A stretch of DNA of 38,948 bases, from assembly GCA_002400985.2 (NCBI GenBank), contig NVRX02000007.1, positions 24,175-63,122 of the forward strand. The letters run 5' to 3'. Below the pieces are notes generated by a model, which saw only the letters and a list, made by a program, of their open reading frames with translations, made no database searches and was not told the origin of the DNA. The DNA comes from Candidatus Wolfebacteria bacterium (GTDB taxonomy: Bacteria > Patescibacteriota > Minisyncoccia > Phycocordibacterales > Phycocordibacteraceae). Below, in pieces: positions 20,801-26,170 of the stretch (its first letter is position 1; every line of letters starts with the position of its first letter). The position numbers and the translations under genes were made by a program.

Positions 20801-22070
20801 ATATACCTCCTTGTTCAATTTTGCTAACAATAAAATCAACAGCTACATCCAAACCTTTATTTGCAACAGCAAGAGAATCTCCAGGAAGCTCAAATCGAGC
20901 ATACGCATACCCACCGCCAAACTGCTCTCCTGTAAACTCTATAGAATCTTTGTACAGACCCGTAAGTAAATGAGTACTTTCAACAAAGCCGTATATAAAC
21001 CTTACGTATGTGCCCATTATTGCTTGACCAAGCCTTGGAGACGTAACACGAGCAGATTTTCCAATACTTTTACCTGCACTTGGAATAACCTGAGCTGAAC
21101 TCAATATCACATCTCCTGTATTGAGCGTGAGTGCCGCAAAAGTATTTGCAACAGCAAGACTTGCGTCAACAAATGCATATACTATTTCTTCTTCTTTTTG
21201 AGGAATACTCTGAGCAAAAGAAACAAATGTTGTCACACCGCCTGTGTAAGAATTCATGACCATTCGACTTCCTACTTGAGCAATATTTCGTGCAGCAGGT
21301 GCATTAGAAAATGTTTTTTCTCCAAGGAAACTTGCAAGAGCAACATAAGTTTCAACAGAAGACTTTGCTGCAACAATACTATTTTTTCCAATAGATTTAT
21401 ATCCCCTCCAAAGATCTCCTACCTTTGGAAGTTTGATACTTCTATTCTGAACAGAGTATCTAACAGCACTCGTCTGCACTCCTTTGTATTCAAACCTTCC
21501 ACCAAAATCTTCTAAAGCTAAAAATCCTTCTTCAAAAATACTTGGTGCTTCTATACGTAGTTCTCTACTCTGTACATTTTGTGTAGCTACGTAGTTGCTG
21601 TGTGCAATCTCTGGGGTACGCACTGCTCGAGAGAAGTTTCTGTGAATACTTAGAGCTTGATCATTTATGGTGCTAACAATTCTTTCTGGAAGAGTTGCAA
21701 ATCCTGACGCATGCACCAATGAGTATCCTCCAAAAACAATTAATGTTGCCATAACAAAAGAAGCAGCTCCTTCGAATAAAATTCGATCAGCAAATGAAGT
21801 AAAGTGTTTCTTAACTTCAATTTTTGATTTTTGTACACTAGTATATTCTGTCTTTCGTTCTCTTGAGAGTGATTCTTTTTTAATTTCTTTAGAAGCTTCT
21901 CTTAAATCAAAGAAGGCAAGCAGCGCATCTTTTTCTACAGCCCATGTTCGTCCAATTCTTATTGCAGGGATCCTTCCTTGCCGAGCAAGCCTACTTACAT
22001 AATCAGAAGTTCGCCCTATTAAGAGCGAGGCTTCTTTTGTTGAAATGAATTTTTTATTGTCGGCAGACAT
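8808..22070 (-). CDS. Giant surface/adhesin-like protein (4420 aa): N-terminal excisionase-like HTH, TM segment, long repetitive stalk, tandem S74-like intramolecular chaperone domains, C-terminal Ig-like domains
   Basis: Single uninterrupted ORF. FISTKEASLLIGRTSDYVSRLARQGRIPAIRIGRTWAVEKDALLAFF (HTH); FEGAASFVMATLIVFGGYSLVHAS (TM); about 32 GNVGIGTTSP-like motifs; GTLPVANGGTGATTLTGLLQGNG phage-fibre-like motif; SDINLKTNV...YGFIAQEIETVFPELV (S74); DUF5011/HYR-like Ig repeats at the C-terminus. Confidence 0.9.
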   Translation of the reverse strand: MSADNKKFISTKEASLLIGRTSDYVSRLARQGRIPAIRIGRTWAVEKDALLAFFDLREASKEIKKESLSRERKTEYTSVQKSKIEVKKHFTSFADRILFEGAASFVMATLIVFGGYSLVHASGFATLPERIVSTINDQALSIHRNFSRAVRTPEIAHSNYVATQNVQSRELRIEAPSIFEEGFLALEDFGGRFEYKGVQTSAVRYSVQNRSIKLPKVGDLWRGYKSIGKNSIVAAKSSVETYVALASFLGEKTFSNAPAARNIAQVGSRMVMNSYTGGVTTFVSFAQSIPQKEEEIVYAFVDASLAVANTFAALTLNTGDVILSSAQVIPSAGKSIGKSARVTSPRLGQAIMGTYVRFIYGFVESTHLLTGLYKDSIEFTGEQFGGGYAYARFELPGDSLAVANKGLDVAVDFIVSKIEQGGIYVAERVFIPAVQVTVTSPRNAGGRVTETLSQIAVSTSEQTKDIFNIAQDTRAGVLGSIVGGAQNVFDRIFGRKSDPVLLVNPGPAQTNIVIKEDEPVYVATTRNVTQNFFSSTDVTKSYVDQSITSLHAALSVELEKLTGSNGAQIIQNIQTFQFLNKIEDITGTIIRDGEYLGGVIRNTEITGSTFSGTKVTSDTGTFGTLNAATTTLTGPLTGTTAVFTSGTTTNATSTNLYTEILIAGTSTLTNLVATNATSTNLFATNASTTNATSTNFYTSILDAVTATITNLVATNATTTNATTTNLAISSLTSGRIPYVSTGGLVVDNANLLFDGSVFTATDAVFTSSTSTNATSTSLFTSTLGLGTGNYFISLLGNGLINDNGVLTVSTTSLASGFFQQGGNSFGEEAILGTNDSNNLSFETNGSTRLTITSNGDIGIGTTSPYAKLSVVGQTVAEYFTATSTSITSVFPRLTSTYATTTDLTITSLTSGRIPYVTIGGLVRDSANLLFDGSLFTATNAFFTNATTTNATSTNLAVSGTLNLSGLTASRALFLDASGNAAVSAASSVLAASITDETGTGALVFGTSPTFSGTAIFASYDATNGTTTNATSTNLAVSSDVTFSGLTGLLSSNAASGVVARSLTAPAAGLTISNANGTAGNPTFVLANDLAALEGLASTGIAVRTGSDTWAQRTITGTANEITVTNGDGVSGNPTLSLPSLLSFTDFTATNGTTTNATSTNLSVSGALNLSGLTASRSLFVDSNGNVSVSAASSVLASSITDETGTGALVFGTSPSFTTPALGTPSAAVLTNATGLPLTSGVTGTLPVANGGTGATTLTGLLQGNGTSAITAITGTVGQFPYYNGTNTLTATSSLYLATSGNVGIGTTSPQGVLTIGSGQLTVPAGTAGAPSITFNDELDTGIHSYGAGRFAFTTGGTDRFAVNSSRFIGASSGVFGFSSSGSLLSIDSGISRLGAAKIAVGNGTASDISGTLIAGSIGIGTTSPEGNLHIFDGPVGTADVNYKNLVIEDNGSSGINILSGTSQPGGIVFGDSADSDIGSIVYSHSNNSLAFTTNASEALRIDSSGNVGIGTTSPAYLLDVDGDFRVGEAGSSNALFVDATAGRVGIGTIAPGVQFEVNGNASAIAAVLQDDFVSNRYQFTTGGNNLDSFLNVNADSSRAAHVRSVSGSLIADLTAGFGRVGIEYAGASLVLRSGGANNLTLTTGGDATLLGKLIVSGAGDSTFVGNVGIGTTSPFSKLSVAGNGYFDGTLTASSITATSSISAPYFTATDASATSTFAGGFAVETSGLVYDFSTNNVGIGTASPTDALHIVNASNAPLIVESTDSVSGINLKDSNGDNYIYGLLTRFGLNDSTPDATLEIAQSTAGDYLNISSAAANDGDILTVDSSGNVGIGTTSPQSKLHVSDGFSGITPIAGSVLTLESNSNAFLSFLTPSSAEGAVLFGDEGGNIRGAVLYNHPNDRLDFRTGGNSTRMSIDSSGNVGIGTSTPSNKLDVNGNLGLLGAGALRLYNTANNAFATLQFDNSNNEVDINYPFHITAASSLAALSIDQTSTGDILNLFDNGTEVLTVLDGGNVGIGTTTPGAKLSIQGSNGATGTVAHANADELLIDNNGNGGITILSGSTSKGNIWFGDSSAQAQGRIEYDHNIDALLLYSNAAERIRIDSSGNVGVGTTSPGTVYPSTFAGADTDSRSLTIQGQTDASGDTGLFLRRYDDAVGIDIYQNNGSGTAYIDSRWDSTGTSFQFRARTAGTAVNTLTILGTGNIGIGTTAPTSPLLVAASTAPDIKLRPNTAFNSIDTILGDINFAGLDITAGDEAIGARIRVESDAAWSTSAGTNANARTRFSFYTNNGTTLAERVRIDNAGNVGIGTTTPTYLLDVDGDFRVGEAGSSNALFVDATAGRVGIGTASPAEMLDVEGDILVNERISTTGASRKFYFKGSSTGDYAALGARGSSDTVDVDVISWTPGGNVGIGTTSPQKKLEISDTENTILRLASTANKTWVVGDVQSGIEFYGADGSAPGAGIKGSIKLLARDTFGGRFDFVISTADSSSNEVERLRIDTDGNVGIGTTTPNAKLNVLLSGTSNSLVDASNTIAVFQNSASGNARVDIISGTTNQSILQLGDIADDDIGAVVYDNSTNALSFRTNNTSNRLVIDSSGNVGIGTASPAANLHLKSSGNTVFKIDSSFSGSTTTGFTVNTVGDTSAAVITFTKSDVTRGSIKYEHNATASDEKITLSVAGGSPKLTILGSGNVGVGTSTPAGKLHVWSGAAIAPSSFADDLVVESAGATGISILAGNTNGSVIFFGDTDSSTSGRINYENSTDSFGFFTAGGERIRIDSSGNVGIGDTTPNHKLDVEGNIGLSASSYINWADTTGTTGYGFRDNGGTIEYKNNAGSWASFSNTAGGWTDGGTNVYTTTLTDSVGIGTTTPEYLLDINDDATTGAGLRVTGGGVGGPLAIFTRDVGSTGSISINSSGGSPQITFASSANTFAVGTSGSTFKISDSAAVDTNDRLVIVSSGNVGIGTTTPGALLELSKTSGTADLKLTGSGANVVHTVTDEYDINYTRTTGGAIIDFVAKAGDGTSNGEYRFGLNSGSTGINKIVLFEPNGSTIQTSISSSGGSTYFNAQGGNFGIGTTAPGEALEVYGSSSNIEISNTAETESGLFFTDSAAPTTQYAKILFDSGSTAGGTANTLNFYTSSATSRLTIDNTGNVGVGETAPSSILELKSTTSNNILTFETTGLAATIPPASNFGQLDFYSSDASGQGAGNVASIRAYQFVNSGFARAGLGFFTADRESDANPVERLTIDQSGNVGIGTTSPSEILSITADAGATGLTPGTILIDNTQAFVAAEELGGVLAFSASGDANNPAINDVVSTIASVNINTGSQFGLSFSTLTNTDTSVQERLRIDHNGNIGIGTASPSEALNVIGNILGTGRIRSKAGTLGDVAYANGSDHNNGLYFPASDTLALVTGSQDRLHITSSGNVGIGTDVPASKLDVKASASNLNISQVLASDGGLLSAIFSDGSENAWLRLYTTSASETIRLNTAGNSYFNGGNVGIGTTTPSDLLTLNKSGGGNEVGIKFVDPSNTAYGARVYFDDTDNVLNFGIVNLDVTTDAVSINRSTGNVGIGTSTPEHLLDINDDAATGTGLRVTGGGSGGNLATFTRDVGSTGTININSSSGNPQISFDSGSNTFAVGTVGTSFKISDNTYIGTTDRLVIDSSGNVGIGTASPSHPLEVTGDALFGTEGVSEVFLGSSINSGTHEGLGIWHDGTTGYIASIDAGTAWQDIDFDVKDFIVNANAGDTNFIVKASGNVGVGTTSPGTILDVYNAVGANVLTVGSGVAAARILFDTTSIAAGDTKIDANTDQLLFYTGATARLTILGNGNVGVGDTSPAYKLEVGGGDVNTVAGGYRDAGTCVAGTCASDINLKTNVASVSNALATIANLNPVSFEFIDTQYGSGTQYGFIAQEIETVFPELVGVAENGYKTVQYGLQTQIYALAALKEIGDALSIDGVGNIGIGTSTPEYKLHVLGDIAATSFINISTREAKKGITYLDEARKEDILETLKAVQIAEYRYNYESDSNPLRLGLIAEEAPSEILSVSGKGVDIYKLATFTLASVQQIAIQLETLEERIAALEASGVIAGSGGVFSTSTLKSAFAELGVLIEKGFAQFDKLAFTQLIAQKDSAGEAAAGNGTIYSGNKLVHVENSQIKPSAKVFITFTSPVVGSWFITDKANGSFRVVLDQVQTVDVTFDYFIVQTERDVEPTSESGVVDTENPVITILGANPYYIATGTEFVDPGVSITDNVDENLSYTLFVDGYAAETNPLDTSAVGSHILTYKVLDTAGNLVTETRSVVVGSGVGLTSTAETASTTPAVATTTPPVVEETDTVAPEISLVGSAAIALSVGDAFIDEGATAIDDVDGDITADIVVGGAVDTGAAGLYTLTYTVLDTAGNESSVSRIVTVSEVVVEEVATTTPETV
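8850..9445 (-). other. Two tandem Ig-like (DUF5011/HYR-like) domains at the C-terminus of the giant protein (approximate limits)
   Basis: VVDTENPVITILGANPYYIATGTEFVDPGVSITDNVDENLS...SHILTYKVLDTAGNLVTETRSVVV and DTVAPEISLVGSAAIALSVGDAFIDEGATAIDDVDGDIT...LYTLTYTVLDTAGNESSVSRIVTV. Confidence 0.75.
9840..10127 (-). other. Second S74-like intramolecular chaperone domain (approximate limits)
   Basis: STREAKKGITYLDEARKEDILETLKAVQIAEYRYNYESDSNPLRLGLIAEEAPSEIL...ATFTLASVQQIAIQLETLEERIAALE. Confidence 0.65.
10220..10484 (-). other. First S74 (endosialidase/tailspike-type) intramolecular chaperone domain (approximate limits)
   Basis: SDINLKTNVASVSNALATIANLNPVSFEFIDTQYGSGTQYGFIAQEIETVFPELVGVAENGYKTVQYGLQTQIYALAALKEI; conserved SDxxLKxN start and GFIAQE motif. 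Confidence 0.8.
15049..15128. repeat. 80-bp exact direct repeat, copy 1 (within the giant CDS)
   Basis: accctccctgctgtagcatccacaaacaaagcattgctacttcctgcttctcctaccctgaagtctccatctacatctag, identical to 17440-17519. Confidence 0.9.
17440..17519. repeat. 80-bp exact direct repeat, copy 2 (within the giant CDS)
   Basis: Identical to 15049-15128; offset 2391 bp = 797 codons, so in frame. Confidence 0.9.
18560..20180 (-). repeat. N/T/S-rich low-complexity repeats (TTNATSTNL) within the giant CDS
   Basis: TTTNATSTNLYTEIL, ATNATSTNLFATNASTTNATSTNF, ATNATTTNATTTNLAI, NATTTNATSTNLAVSG. Confidence 0.85.
21705..21776 (-). other. Predicted single TM segment of the giant protein
   Basis: aa ~99-122: FEGAASFVMATLIVFGGYSLVHAS, preceded by a K/R-rich cytosolic-looking linker. 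Confidence 0.7.
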
Positions 22071-22155
22071 AGGTTCGTAAGGGCGATTTCCTTATTATTT
22101 TAGCAGTATTTTAGGGATAGTGCGTATACAACATGTGGATACTAATTACAGTAAA

Positions 22156-22171
22156 TACGTAGATTACGTAG
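22156..22171. repeat. Intergenic motif TACGTAG-ATT-ACGTAG (copy 1)
   Basis: tacgtagattacgtag; differs by one base from tacgtagtttacgtag at 29168-29183. Confidence 0.6.
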
Positions 22172-22223
22172 TTGAAGTAATTTACCGAGAAACACAACAG
22201 AAAAGGAGGTTTTGATCTTATCC

Positions 22224-22274
22224 AAAAGTCTTTTGATTGTTAAAATATTAAGTATTTTAGGAAAAAAGACTTTT
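22224..22274. repeat. Nested inverted repeat in leader region of the giant gene
   Basis: Outer arms AAAAGTCTTTT (22224-22234) / AAAAGACTTTT (22264-22274); inner arms TAAAATA (22241-22247) / TATTTTA (22253-22259). Confidence 0.55.
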
Positions 22275-22716
22275 TTTACACAGATAAAGAGTCCTTAAGC
22301 CTTACCTTTCGACAGTAAAACTAATAGACTTAGCTAAAGCACCCTATTGCAATGATCTAATGCTTCAATTTTTATAGCGTTCGTTTTGCGACATAATAAT
22401 TCAAGACAGTACCTGCATACCTAATGTTTTAAACATAAAAATACACTTCTTTTATTGTGCACCCTTTCAGATAAGTCATAAGCATAAAATATTAACTCAT
22501 CCGAGATGCCTCTATACAAAGAATGTTTAATACAAAAATACTCAAGTTTATATACAAATAATATTGCCCTGAATGGCGCACATAAACCAACATTTACCGC
22601 AAAACTTACAAAATCCACAGATCTGACTGATACTATAAAAAAAACTTTGTACGAAGCATCTTCCAAAACCCTTATCTATAGGCAATCTCGCTTATCTCGT
22701 TTAGAATGTTTTCATT

Positions 22717-22743
22717 ATAATAGCCACATATAGTGGCTATTAT
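22717..22743. repeat. 11-bp perfect inverted repeat just 3' of the HTH-TM gene
   Basis: ATAATAGCCAC ATATA GTGGCTATTAT, flanked by outer arms TCGTTTA (22697-22703) / TAAACGA (22757-22763). Confidence 0.7.
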
Positions 22744-22768
22744 CGGCTATCTCGAGTAAACGAAATGC

Positions 22769-23545
22769 TTATTTTGACTCAAATCTTTGAATACCTAAAA
22801 CATAGTCTTCCACTCCTTGGTAAGCACCTGCAAGCGGTGTGTCATCACCTTTTGTAAGAACATACCCTGCTGTTACTGTAATTACTCCCACAAACATAAG
22901 TGCTCCTACTGCAGCTAGCGCAAGCCCTGTCCCCGACCAAGATCTCTGTACCGGCAAAGGACTTAGAATACTTTCTTCCGCAATAATCCCTATCTTTTCT
23001 TCTGTAACTTCTTCTTTAATTTCCTCTATAGGAGTAACTGCTTCTGACTCTGGCTCTGACTTCTTAATTATAGGAACCTCCTGTTCCACAGTAATAGGAA
23101 CAACTTCCCCTCTTTCCTCTTCACTTAAAAAGATTTCTTCCTCCTCAGCAGGAACGCTCTTCTGAGCCTTGTACCACTCCTGCCAAGCACCTTGCATTTC
23201 ATCCAAAGCAACAGGCTCGTCAACTTCTTTTTGTATAGAAACTTCTTCCTCTTTAGACTCAACAATTTTCTCTTCTTCTTCCACAGCTTCTCCCGCAACA
23301 CTAACTAATACTTCAAGTGCTGGAGAGTTCCTCTCTTCTTCATCTTTCTTGAGTAAAATTTTTGCTTCACCAAACTTATGTTTTGTAATTGACTCTTCAC
23401 TTATATACCAATTACGTCCAACAAGTTGAGCATCGATTTTCCCCTGCCGAGCGAGCTGCCCAACATAATCTGTAGTGTACCCAGTAATCTCTGCAGCACG
23501 TTTTGTTGCAAGATATGCCTTCCCGTTTAGTGTTAACTCTTTCAT
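22769..23545 (-). CDS. Membrane-tethered HTH protein (excisionase/MerR-like HTH, acidic linker, C-terminal TM)
   Basis: AYLATKRAAEITGYTTDYVGQLARQGKIDAQLVGRNWYISEESI (HTH), Glu-rich linker, GTGLALAAVGALMFVGVITVTAGYVLT (TM), short tail. Confidence 0.8.
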   Translation of the reverse strand: MKELTLNGKAYLATKRAAEITGYTTDYVGQLARQGKIDAQLVGRNWYISEESITKHKFGEAKILLKKDEEERNSPALEVLVSVAGEAVEEEEKIVESKEEEVSIQKEVDEPVALDEMQGAWQEWYKAQKSVPAEEEEIFLSEEERGEVVPITVEQEVPIIKKSEPESEAVTPIEEIKEEVTEEKIGIIAEESILSPLPVQRSWSGTGLALAAVGALMFVGVITVTAGYVLTKGDDTPLAGAYQGVEDYVLGIQRFESK

Positions 23546-23552
23546 TAGATAC

Positions 23553-23582
23553 AGTATAACCGAGACACATGTGTCTCGGCAA
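23553..23582 (-). promoter_or_regulatory. Putative promoter of the HTH-TM gene with a 20-bp perfect palindrome filling the spacer
   Basis: Minus strand: TTGCCG-N18-TATACT-7 nt-ATG; CCGAGACACATGTGTCTCGG palindrome at 23560-23579. Confidence 0.5.
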
Positions 23583-23608
23583 GAACAGCCTCAATATAAC
23601 CCTATTCT

Positions 23609-25024
23609 TTAACGTATCTCGGCGAGAATAGCCTTCTTCAAAGCCTCTGGATTTGCAGCACCTTTTGTTTTCTTCATTCCCTGCCCAATAAGAAACTGCA
23701 AGGAAGCTTCCTTCCCACTCTTGTACTCAGTAACTACATTTCCATTCTCTGAAATAATTTCAATAGCAACTTTTTTCAAAGCTCCTTCATCCTCTACTTG
23801 GAATAAACTTTTCTCTTCTGCAATTTTTTCAGGATCTCCACCCTCTTTCAAAAGTATCTGTAGAATGTCTTTTGCTCCACGAGAAGAAACCTTGCCTGCA
23901 CACACCATCTCTATAAGTGAGGCAAAAGATTTTGCAGTAAGTATTTCAAACTCAACTAAGTCAGAGTGTTCGTTGTAGTACCCAGCAATATCTGACGTCA
24001 GATAATTCACAGCCCTCTGTATTTTCTTCTCATCTTTAAGATACTCAATTACCTCATCAAAGAATACTCCTCTCTCTAGAGAGGCTACAAGGTCCAAAAC
24101 ATCCTGTTCCTTTATTCCCAACTTTTGATACCGCTCTCTCTTCTCCCACGGTAACTCTGGAAGATTATCTTTTAGAAATTTTTCATTAAGCTCCGGTATT
24201 TCTGAAAGCATTAACTTTGGAAGGTCTGGTTCTGGAAAATACCTGTACTCTGCCGCCCCCTCTTTAATCCTTTGACTAAATGTTTCCTGCTTCCCTTCAT
24301 CCCATCCACGAGTCTCCTGATCAACAGTTCCTCCTGACTCAAGAACTTTCTCTTGCCTAATAAACTCATATGCAATTGCCCTCTCCACTGAACGAAATGA
24401 ATTAAGATTTTTAACTTCTACTTTTGTACCAAATTCCTCTGTCTTACTTATTGAAATATTTGCCTCAATACGCATCTCTCCTTTATCAAGATTTGCATCA
24501 GACACGCCAAGTGTACGAATGAGTAACTGTAACTCTCTAGCAAAGCTTCCTGCCTGCTCTGCACTATGAATAACAGGCTCTGTTACAAGCTCCATAAGAG
24601 CTATGCCTGCACGGTTGAAATCAACATACGACTCTTCCCCTCTATGAGAAGAACGGGCTGTATCTTCTTCTAGATGTACTCGCGTAACATCTACACCATC
24701 AAGTCTTCCTCCACTTACAAGCGGATACTTGTACTGGCTAATCTGATACCCTTTTGGAATATCAGGATAGAAATAGTTTTTCCTATCAAACTCAGTAAAG
24801 TCTGCAATTGATCCACCAAGCGCTGAGCCAACACGGCACACATACTCAACAGCCTTCTTGTTGATAACAGGAAGAGTACCTGGGTGGCCCATACAGATAG
24901 GACACACATTCTTATTTGACTCAGTTTCATCTGGATCATTCTTGGAGTCACAAAACATTTTTGTGTTTGTTTTCAGCTCCGCATGAACCTCGAGTCCAAT
25001 TGTTAGTTTATAGTTCTTCGACAT
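23609..25024 (-). CDS. gatB: Asp-tRNA(Asn)/Glu-tRNA(Gln) amidotransferase subunit B
   Basis: TIGLEVHAELKTNTKMFCDSKN, CPICMGHPGTLPVINKKAVE, FDRKNYFYPDIPKGYQISQY, FNRAGIALMELVTEP. Confidence 0.96.
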   Translation of the reverse strand: MSKNYKLTIGLEVHAELKTNTKMFCDSKNDPDETESNKNVCPICMGHPGTLPVINKKAVEYVCRVGSALGGSIADFTEFDRKNYFYPDIPKGYQISQYKYPLVSGGRLDGVDVTRVHLEEDTARSSHRGEESYVDFNRAGIALMELVTEPVIHSAEQAGSFARELQLLIRTLGVSDANLDKGEMRIEANISISKTEEFGTKVEVKNLNSFRSVERAIAYEFIRQEKVLESGGTVDQETRGWDEGKQETFSQRIKEGAAEYRYFPEPDLPKLMLSEIPELNEKFLKDNLPELPWEKRERYQKLGIKEQDVLDLVASLERGVFFDEVIEYLKDEKKIQRAVNYLTSDIAGYYNEHSDLVEFEILTAKSFASLIEMVCAGKVSSRGAKDILQILLKEGGDPEKIAEEKSLFQVEDEGALKKVAIEIISENGNVVTEYKSGKEASLQFLIGQGMKKTKGAANPEALKKAILAEIR

Positions 25025-26027
25025 CTTCTATTTCTATATTCTCAATAATGGTAGCACGCTCTTCTTCAAGAAGAATAGATAGTTTTTTACTAAATTCCTT
25101 AAGTACCACAGGATCTTCTACCGATAACTCCCACACCTCCCCTGCTACCTCACGCAGCTCTGCCGCATATTTTTTATGTTCTTCAGGGTCCACAAGATCT
25201 ATTTTTGAAAGCACTACTATCTCGCGCTTCTCTGTAAGACCATCTCCATGCCGAGATAACTCACCTCGGATAGTCTTGTACCGCTCTACAACCTCCTCAT
25301 CCTCTGCAGACACGAGATGAAATAAAACACGCGTACGCGAGATGTGCCGTAAAAACTTTCCACCCAAACCTTTCCCGTCTGCCGCCCCTTCAATAAGACC
25401 AGGAATGTCTGCAAGAACATATCCAAAGAAACTCCCCAAATGAGGCTCTAGCGTCGTAAATGGGTATGCACCGATAGCAGACTTCGCATTGGTTAATGCA
25501 TTCAATAGGGACGATTTCCCAGCGTTTGGCAGCCCAATAAGCCCTATATCTGCTACAAGTTTAAGCTCTACATGGAAATTTCCCCTTTCTCCCGGTCTTC
25601 CTGGTGTTGATTGTGTTGGAGACACATTTCTAGAGTTTTTAAACCGTGTGTTTCCAAACCCTCCCATACCCCCTTTTAAAATACGAATACGCTCTCCTTC
25701 ATGCAAAAGCTCGTACACATCATCTGTTTCTGCATTGGTAACAAGAGATCCTATAGGAAACTTTAATATCAAATCTTCTCCATTTTTCCCTTCCATATTT
25801 TTCTTTGTTCCATCACTTCCGTCCTCTCCCGCAAAGCTTTTTGTATGTCGATAGTTTGAAAGATACGCAAAATCACGAACAGCTTCAACATACACATCTG
25901 CGCCTGCCCCACCGTCTCCTCCTGCAGGACCTCCTCTGGGTTTACTCTTATCTACATTCCAACGAACAACGCCGTCTCCGCCGTTGCCTGCTCGTGCAAA
26001 TATTCGTACTTCGTCTACAAATGCCAT
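25008..26027 (-). CDS. obg: Obg-family GTPase
   Basis: MAFVDEVRIFARAGNGGDGVVRWNVDKSKPRGGPAGGDGGAGADVYV; GLPNAGKSSLLNALTNAKSAIGAYPFTTLEPHLG; ADIPGLIEGA. Confidence 0.95.
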   Translation of the reverse strand: MAFVDEVRIFARAGNGGDGVVRWNVDKSKPRGGPAGGDGGAGADVYVEAVRDFAYLSNYRHTKSFAGEDGSDGTKKNMEGKNGEDLILKFPIGSLVTNAETDDVYELLHEGERIRILKGGMGGFGNTRFKNSRNVSPTQSTPGRPGERGNFHVELKLVADIGLIGLPNAGKSSLLNALTNAKSAIGAYPFTTLEPHLGSFFGYVLADIPGLIEGAADGKGLGGKFLRHISRTRVLFHLVSAEDEEVVERYKTIRGELSRHGDGLTEKREIVVLSKIDLVDPEEHKKYAAELREVAGEVWELSVEDPVVLKEFSKKLSILLEEERATIIENIEIEDVEEL

Positions 26028-26130
26028 AATTATTTTTTAATAAAGACTTCTATTAACATAACGTTTTGCCACAATTTCTTGTGTGACCTTAATCCTTTCT
26101 GTAAGTCTACCCTCTTTCATATACACTAAC

Positions 26131-26160
26131 TATATACGGTTGTATACGATTGTATACGAT
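26131..26160. repeat. Three 10-bp tandem repeats upstream of obg / downstream of secA
   Basis: TATATACGGT TGTATACGAT TGTATACGAT. Confidence 0.65.
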
Positions 26161-26170
26161 TACGCAACTA

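Noticed and set aside
8808-22070. Interpretation of the giant gene as a prophage tail fibre
   Set aside because: No phage structural, lysis or integrase genes nearby; protein has an N-terminal HTH-TM rather than a baseplate-attachment domain; neighbours are housekeeping genes
22421-22733. Overlapping small ORFs 22421-22666 (-) and 22506-22733 (+)
   Set aside because: No recognisable motif, mutually overlapping, in an AT-rich intergenic region; not enough support to call CDS
26037-26120. 27-codon minus-strand ORF MKEGRLTERIKVTQEIVAKRYVNRSLY between secA and obg
   Set aside because: Too short, no Shine-Dalgarno or family signature; could be chance
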